Source: Asterochloris sp. CNOR1
Lineage: Eukaryota; Chlorophyta; Trebouxiophyceae; Trebouxiales; Trebouxiaceae
DNA: 64,000 nucleotides
Assembly: GCA_963969365.1 (NCBI GenBank)
Contig: OZ017746.1
Location: forward strand, 1,178,001-1,242,000
Direction of reading: 5' to 3'
A model generated the notes under the pieces. The model saw nothing but the letters and a program-made list of their open reading frames with translations. It searched no databases and had not been told where the DNA came from. The position numbers and the translations under genes are program-made. The stretch's first letter is position 1. Each line of letters starts with the position of its first letter. Positions 57,801 through 64,000 of this stretch are shown here, one piece after another.

Positions 57801-59671
57801 ATGCTGTGGGCAGCGCAGCTTCTGGGCCAGCAGGCTGATGGCAGCCTGCAGGACGAAGGAGATGTATGGCAGCTGCAGGACGAAGGAGATGTTTCAACAT
57901 GAGGAAGTGTTGTGGCACAGCTGAGGTCAATACTGCACATCCTGCCAGTCAGTGCACAGCAGGTGGTTCACATGCCTGCACCCCAACCAGCACAGGTCAG
58001 ACTGCTTCCACTCTTGAGCGGGCTCCATCAGTGATGCCTGCTGACTCAGGGGGTCATGCAGCTTGCGGAGCCTCACACTCAAAGCTACTACAACAGCAGA
58101 GCTGGCTTGTATGTTTATACTGCAGGGTACTTCACTCTCACTGCCGGTAGACAGCCAGCGTGAACATGCAGAGCAGACCTGCCATGACGAGCGGACCTGC
58201 CTGTATTGCAGGGGCCACCATGTGACTGTCACTGTGCCAGCTGAGCCCACCTGGGTGTCCATGTTGCACTTCCCCAGCACGAATCTGCAGAAGTTGCTGC
58301 CCCCGCCTGGCCACGTCTCGCGAATGTGCTGCTTGCGAGCGCTGCCTGCAGCATCAGCCTGGGCTCCCCGCCCACGCTTACGCCCACGGCCCTTCCTCTG
58401 CTCCACGCATATGACTGAGGAGGGGTTGCTGGCGTCTGTGTTGTTGGGGTCCAAAACAGTTGTCGTCTCTAATTGGGGCAGCGGGGGGCCCTGCTTGAAG
58501 AAATTGTGCACAGCCTGCATGAGACAATGTCATAAGTGCACAAATATGTGTGTTACTCATGAGTGAAGGATTTGCGCACCGCCTGCATGAGGCAATGTCG
58601 TATGCAGAAGTGTGCTTGGGTGTCCATGATTGAAGACTTCATGGGTCGCCTGCGTGAGGCACTGGCAGCACTGCCCTGTAGCAGTAACAGGTCGGCCCCA
58701 GGCTCTAGACCTTGACATTGGCACAGCTGAGGCAAGCAGGCAACGATAACCGAGAGCATAACACCTCTGTGACCTGCCAGGTCACGCAGAGCAGCGTAGG
58801 CGTCCGTACCCATGGGGTGGCCATGCCACTCTGTTCACACAGGACTCACAGAGCGCAGCGCCTTGTCCCGCATAGGCTCCAGCATGACAGACTGCCCCTG
58901 GCTGGCCGGGTCCTGCAGCAGAGAGACAACATCAAGCCCAGCTGAGGTGCAATGCGACGAGGCACAGGGCGGGTGCACTGAGAGTCTCTGCACAGGACAC
59001 CCTGATGCAGCCAGCTCAGGAAAGCACAAGACACTGCTAGTGAACTGCAGCTTCCAGCTTTTGCTAAGCAGCCACTGTCTTGGAGGAGTCAGCTGCCCCA
59101 GTGGTCTTTGGCATGGCAGAACAGCATCTGCGTATCTCGCCTCCATTTGCTGCTCTGCACATGCACTCGCCACAGAACAGTGCTGCTACAGGCACAGGAG
59201 GTCATATGGACTCCTGCTGTTGCTGCTGCGCTGGATGTTGAACACTTGCATAGACTTGATGTTGGCTGTGCCCCCGCACCTGCATGCGCTTGAGGAGGTC
59301 CTCCAGCTTGGCCCTGTTGCCTGCACCTGCCAGCTTCTCCAGCTCAGCAAGCTGTGTGCTGCACGCCTGCACGAGGTCCTGGGTGTCCCCTTCTGAAGCC
59401 GGCGCAGCCGCCTCATTGTTGGCATTTGTCTTGGCTTCCTGTCGTCAGACAGAAAGTCGAGCAGGGCAGAGCAACATGGCATATAACTGCCTCCTCCGCC
59501 AGTCTTCACCTGGGTGGTCTGCTCCAGGGCCGCCAGACTGGTCAGCTGCACCGGCCCAGCGCCTACGGGGATCTCCCTGACAATGAAGTCAGCATATCGA
59601 TGTTTGAGCACAGCAGAGAATCCAGGCTGATCATTGGCAAACTGAGTGATACCCACAGCCTCTTCATCCAT
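54856..59671 (-). CDS. PUS7: PUS7/TruD-family tRNA and mRNA pseudouridine synthase
   Basis: Isomerises uridine in tRNA and other RNAs. Twelve exons give 701 codons: 54856-55371, 55582-55787, 55955-56150, 56416-56480, 56698-56813, 57123-57267, 57486-57588, 57735-57845, 58251-58514, 58850-58912, 59280-59438, 59510-59671. The catalytic aspartate is in ATAGTKDKRAVTFQQ; other TruD blocks are HRYADFIVREIPVG, WPGGGSNFCRFVLGKCNMDT, VGNFEYVGAGLNLGQQ, SGFINYYGLQRFGS, NLYVHAVQSYVWNLAVSRR, IEQVVLPLPGKSTRTPG and the C-terminal PPSCYATMLIRELTKN. The intron after 55955 uses a perfect GC donor (G/GCAAGT). The acceptor before 57845 is duplicated. A large Ala/Gln-rich insert sits in the last exon. Length and order match eukaryotic PUS7. 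Confidence 0.95.
57838..57892 (-). repeat. Near-perfect 27/28-base tandem duplication across a PUS7 acceptor
   Basis: Two adjacent copies of ATGGCAG(C)CTGCAGGACG followed by AAGGAGATGT, differing by one base. On the minus strand this gives two successive TCGTCCTGCAG acceptors 27 bases apart. Confidence 0.95.
58513..58678 (-). repeat. Three diverged 67-68 base repeats next to a PUS7 exon
   Basis: Units starting GCCTGCATGAGACAATGTC (58513), GCCTGCATGAGGCAATGTC (58581) and GCCTGCGTGAGGCACTGGC (58648). The first overlaps the start of exon 58251-58514 and its acceptor; the others lie in the intron. Confidence 0.85.
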
Positions 59672-59960
59672 GATCTCAGCTGCACGATCTTCGGCATTCG
59701 TGACCTATCGGTCAGTGATGTAGCAATGAGCTGATTGTTGGCATCATTTTTCATTGCTATCCTTATTCTGAGGGGCACTCTCGGAGCTTTACACGTGAAA
59801 ATCTGACATATCGCCATCGCCATCCTCCCCAGCGCGTGCTTCCGCATGTCGTGTTTGAAGTTGCTCACAAAGCTACGATAGCGCTCTAGAAGGATGCTTG
59901 CCTCTGGTCATGTGAGGTCTCTGAGCAAGGGTCACGAAGAAGAGCTCAGGAGATAGCGAC
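59672..59960. promoter_or_regulatory. Upstream region shared by PUS7 and F-box/LRR genes
   Basis: 289 bases between divergent start codons. The sequence around 59730-59780 is AT-rich. No gene is visible. Confidence 0.4.
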
Positions 59961-62498
59961 ATGCAACAGGTAAGCATTGTGTGAACAGCCACTGACCAAT
60001 GTCGGATGACTGTAGCCGCATGCATTGGTGCAGGCAGATGGATTGCAGGATCTGTCTTATGACCTGTGGGCGCTTGTGTTTTCCTACCTTCCCTTCAGGG
60101 ACAGGTGGGCTGACAGCAAATGAGACCCTCCAGTGTGGGTGTCTCAGTACAAAACCCTGTTGCCGTTTGTGTGCAGGCTTCTGGCAATCCCGCATGTGTG
60201 CAGAAGCTGGACAGGAGCACTCAGGGGGCCCAGCCTAGCGTGGGCCAAGCTGCAAGTCAGATGGTCTCTCAGAGCCCTTTTCTGCTGCTGCTAGTGTTAA
60301 AGGAACCGCAACAGTGCTCATGCCTAGCCATTTGGCTGCAGGTTGGCGGTGCAAAGGTCTGGAGGGGCCCCTCGGCCTGGAACCTACCAGCAATAAAGGC
60401 CTGGTCTATTGCCCATGGCGAGGCTGTGCGCACTGCAGACATCGAGTTGCTTGGGGAGGCGCCCTACGAGTCAGCTGAGGGAAGAGCAGCGCTCTTGCTA
60501 GCGCTGGTGCCAGGGCTGACCAACATGCTGGTGAGGCAGCCTGTGACTGGCTTGGGGGCCTCCCGGACGTGAGCGCTGCTCTACTGCACCATTGTTGGAG
60601 GTGACCATGCGGACACTTGAGGCTGTTCTTTACCTGGACTGTTTGGCTGCAGGAGTTGACTCTGCATGCGCGGCACCTGCCATTCCCGGTAGTCCAGGGG
60701 CGCCTATCACATCTTACACAGATTCAGAAGCTCAGCATCAACAATGCAGAGGTGAGCTTAAAAGCTGATGCACCTGGCTGCCCCGGCCCTTATGCTTGAC
60801 TGAGCAAGACCCTGCTTGCAACCAAACGCCTCTTGCCCCAGCAGTTGCGCTCAGGAGCAGCAATCAAGGTGCCTATTTCCTGCCAGCAGCTTGCAGAAGG
60901 CTATTGCAGGTTTTGCCTCTGCGGGTGCAGGCATATGATCCCAGTCAATTCCCCGTCAAGCCTTTCCCTGCCGGCCTGACTCACCTACAGCTTTGCTTTG
61001 CAACAGACAAAGCCACACACTTTAAGTCAGGCCCTTGGGGGGCACCCTCCCTGATGCCAAATGTGGCACCACTCACGGGCATGACCTGCCTAGTGCTGGC
61101 CAACATTGCCATTTTTGAGATTCCAGAGGAACTGTTTCAGCTCACAGCGCTGAAGGTGAGAGCCGGCTGCTGCTTGCCAGTGCCTCAGCTGGGTCACTTG
61201 CTGCCATTGTCAGGCCTTGTCTGACTGGCACACCGGCATATATGTCTTGAAACCAGCAACAACGACAGAGGCCATGGCATCTGTGGCCTGTTAACTAAGT
61301 AATTCGGTAGCCTGTGTTGTGCAGCGAAAGCCTGGCCAGCTGCTGCAGTGCCATTTGAGACCTGTGCAACACAACACAGTGCTTTCAGGCATACAACCAC
61401 TTGCTAGGTAAATGCCTGCGACCAGGAGGGCACAGCAGCTAGAGGCGGGAACAGCTGCTGCACTGCCAGTGCAGGCACTGTGTTTGCGTGGCTGCCTTGT
61501 GAAGCAGCTGCCTGAGGCTGTGACGGCGCTGTCCAACCTAGAGTCGCTCAGCCTGCGCAACAATTACCATGACAAAATGGACTGGGGCACCCGCAACTGG
61601 AAGTATGGGAGCGAGCTGATCCCAAAAAGCTTAGCGCAGCTTGGCACGCTGCAGCACTTGGACATCTCTGGAATCCAGGTGCCAGACTGAAGCTGCAGGT
61701 CTTCCTGTTGTTCTACTTGATGGCCCCTGCTGTGCATGCCTGGCTGAGCTGCTGGTGGCTGTGCTGGTCTCCCTTTGCAGTCCTTGCTGCGGGGGGCGCA
61801 CCAGTGGCGGCTCAACCCTTGCATTGCGTCCCACTGGATCCTGTGCTGCAGGGGCGCCTTGTATGTGTGTGCAGGTCGACCGACTCCCTGAGGGTGTGGC
61901 AGGCCTCAAGAGCGTTGTCTTCCTCGATCTGCACAACAATTTTCGGCGCAGCGAGCTGCGGCTCTGCAACTGCCCTTTGGAGGCGATGAGCAGCCTCCAT
62001 GTGCTCATCATCGACCCCGAGATGATGCTCACCTTCCGCCGCGGCCTGCCCAAACCCCCGGCCAGCCTGGAGATCCTCGTCATCTCAACCTGTCACTGGC
62101 TGCTGAGGGATGTCATTGAGGCAGCTGACACCGACCCAGACGAGCTGGACCAGACGCAGGAGGCGCTGGGGTACTTTGAGGTCCTGCCTCGCATGTCCCG
62201 GCGCCGTGACGCCCACGTGGAGAGGGCGGGGCCATGCTGGCGGACGTGGCTGCAGGCATCCCCTCGGGTGCAGGTGCTGGCTGTCACAGACCCTCCCCCG
62301 CCAGATTGGTCGCCAGCGTCAAAGTGGCGGTCCAACGTCATTGACGCAGAGATGCTTGCTGCCAAGCTTCGTATCCTGCTTGGGCGTCCAGTGACCCCAG
62401 TCACAGGAAGTCTAGGTGCACTTGAACAGGCAATTGGAAGCAGGTGCTCCTGGGCCAGGGCCTTCTCTCACAGGTTTCCTCACCTCTGGCAGGAGTGA
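59961..62498 (+). CDS. F-box protein with leucine-rich repeats
   Basis: Likely SCF ubiquitin-ligase substrate adaptor. Eight exons give 506 codons: 59961-59969, 60034-60104, 60177-60255, 60342-60530, 60653-60751, 60910-61155, 61475-61678, 61875-62498. The F-box is assembled from exons 2 and 3 (DLSYDLWALVFSYLPFRDR joined to LLAIPHVCRSWTGALRG). LRR units follow, for example LTHLQLCFATD, LTGMTCLVLANIAIFEIPEE, LSNLESLSLRNNYHDK, LGTLQHLDISGIQVDRLPEG and LKSVVFLDLHNN. The 9-base first exon (ATG CAA CAG) fits in phase but could be the end of a longer exon. The C-terminal 150 residues are not LRR-like and are Arg/Pro/Asp-rich. All introns are GT-AG. Confidence 0.82.
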
Positions 62499-62759
62499 CC
62501 AAGACTCAAGTGGGATGCTGCATCATGTCAAGACCTTCTGCTCAAACCATTGGGAACTATCCTTTCCATATTTCTGTAGCTTCTACTTTACATGTGCAAT
62601 ATGCATAAAACCTACATCAAGTCAATCGACTGCATGCTCGTTTGAACTGCTTACAAGTACAGTCAAACTGCCTGTGGGATCACCAGTCATCTGAGATGCA
62701 TCAGCCAGCTGAACAATTTCTGTCATACAACAAGAAAGTTGCATTGCTGTGAAGGTGCC

Positions 62760-63910
62760 ATGGCTGTCCCGGCTGGTGGTGCTCCTCGTTTGCTCAATGC
62801 TGCGGATGTGGGATCCGGGAGCATTGAACTCATTCTTGGCCCGATGTTCTCAGGTGAAAGAAGCACACATGAGGTTTGGAAACCTGCCCAGTGCTGAGAC
62901 AGTGCTGACCCCTGCAGGCAAGAGCACAGAGCTTCTCAGAAGGGTGCGCAGGCATGCAGCAGCGGCCAAGATCTGCCTGATGATCAAGCACAAGGTGTGC
63001 TCTGCACCCTCCCGGAGTGCGCATGCTGCAGCACCCAATCCATCACCCTAAAACTCACTGCAGGGAGATGCACGGTACACAGCTGACGCAGCCGTGATCA
63101 CGCACGACTTGACAAGGATGTGTGCTCTATGCTTTGACAAGTTGAGCCAGGCAGGGAGTCAAGTGGACGCTGCTGATGTGATAGCAATTGACGAGGGACA
63201 GTTCTTCCCAGGCAAGCAACTTCCTGTCACTCCCTGAACAGCACAACCCCTGGTCCCCCTTGTGCTTGTGCCTCCGCTGCAGAGCCGCAGGCTCCACAGA
63301 AGTCGCGACCGTGCACCTCAGACCTCAACAGCTGTGCTGCAGACGTGGTGGAGTACGCAGAGAGCTGGGCTAATTCCGGCAAGCTGGTCGTCATTGCAGC
63401 ACTGGATGGCACCTGGCAGAGGCAGCCCTTTCACAGCATCCTGCAGCTCATCCCCCTGGCTGAAGATGTGTGCAAGCTGAAAGCCGTCTGCAGCACCTGC
63501 CAGCAGGACGCAGCCTTCACAAAGCGGCTGACCAAGGAAATAGAGCTTCAGGTGGGACTCAAGGCTGCCCTGCTAATTTGTAAGCTGGGATACAGTCTGC
63601 AATGGTTTGGTGTGTGTGCTGCGTCCGGCCAACCACTACTGCAGTGCCCACAACATCAGTGTGCTGCCCTGGTCCTCACTGCTGCACCACAGGACAGGGT
63701 TCAATGTAACAGTCAGATTGCACCATCTCGTTGCAGGTAGTTGGAGGAGCAGAGAAGTATGCTGCAGTCTGCAGGACCTGCTTCTTGTCAAGACATGGTG
63801 CAGGCAGGCGTACAGCTACAGAACGCAATATGCAGGAGTCAAGGTGTCACATTGCTCCCCTTTTGCAGCTCTTAGCTTGCACAGCACTAGCCGTAGCGCC
63901 AGGCCACTGA
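62760..63910 (+). CDS. TK: Thymidine kinase, TK1 type
   Basis: Phosphorylates thymidine (salvage route to dTTP). Five exons give 240 codons: 62760-62853, 62918-62994, 63064-63211, 63322-63551, 63737-63910. The P-loop is LILGPMFSGKSTELL (split by the first intron), the catalytic acid and lid-side block is VIAIDEGQFFPDL, followed by IAALDGTWQRQPF. Zinc ligands are CSTC in exon 4 and CRTC in exon 5. The third intron uses a GC donor (G/GCAAGC); only this joins FFP to DLNSCAADVVEY correctly. The C-terminal 30 residues after CFLSRHG are unusual for the family, so the last exon may contain an unrecognised splice or be lineage-specific. No transit peptide is clear. Confidence 0.93.
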
Positions 63911-64000
63911 GCCCTGCTCATGTGCAGAGCCAGAAAATGTGGGCGCTCAGAAAGTTGACATATTCAAGTCAAGCCCAAGCAGTGAGAAATTGCACAGGAA
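63911..64000. other. 3' flank of the thymidine kinase gene
   Basis: Last 90 bases of the window; nothing further is supported. Confidence 0.5.

Noticed and set aside
1-64000. CRISPR arrays, tRNA or rRNA genes, virus-like elements, LTR or DNA transposons
   Set aside because: No regular repeat-spacer array, no structural RNA signature, no transposase, reverse transcriptase or capsid-like text, and no long terminal repeats were seen on reading both strands.

Overview
This window looks like nuclear DNA of a green alga, probably a trebouxiophyte (lichen-photobiont or Coccomyxa-like); I infer the class from general character, not from a marker. The reasons are dense protein genes each split by many short introns, 3' splice sites that almost always read TGCAG, heavy use of GCTGC/CTGCAG words, and plant-lineage gene families (plastid fibrillin, a BIN4-like topoisomerase VI partner, UDP-glucose dehydrogenase, a plant-type phosphatase 2C). 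I saw no bacterial operon, CRISPR array, rRNA, tRNA, virus-derived element or intact transposon.

Layout: OMA1-type protease (+), AFG1-type ATPase (-), fibrillin (+), small TPR protein (+), XPA-like zinc-finger protein (-), BUD32 kinase (-), proteasome subunit RPN12 (+), mitochondrial-type GrpE (-), phosphoglycerate-mutase-like protein (+), LSM1 (-), secreted SOUL haem-binding protein (+), two tandem UDP-glucose dehydrogenase genes (+) with a relic of a third 3' end between them, BIN4-like protein (+), RNA polymerase III RPC7-like subunit (-), alpha/beta hydrolase (+), DnaJ (-), an unrecognised protein (+), WW-domain protein (-), PP2C phosphatase (+), RING finger protein (-), PUS7 pseudouridine synthase (-), F-box/LRR protein (+) and thymidine kinase (+). 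For most genes I joined exons by hand and checked that GT-AG (or GC-AG) junctions keep one reading frame to the stop codon; those exon lists are in the entries.

Genes alternate strands, and most neighbours start back to back with about 100-340 bases between start codons, so shared two-way promoters are likely. There is no single pathway. There is a run of mitochondrial quality-control genes (OMA1, AFG1, GrpE) and several genes of RNA and protein turnover (RPN12, LSM1, BUD32, PUS7, RPC7).

Two genome-level signals stand out. First, many introns carry decayed copies of the neighbouring exon edge including its splice site ('splice-junction echoes'), seen independently in at least nine genes and very fresh in one (a 27-base duplicated acceptor in PUS7). 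Second, GC-AG introns are unusually common: about 8 of roughly 130 introns placed here.
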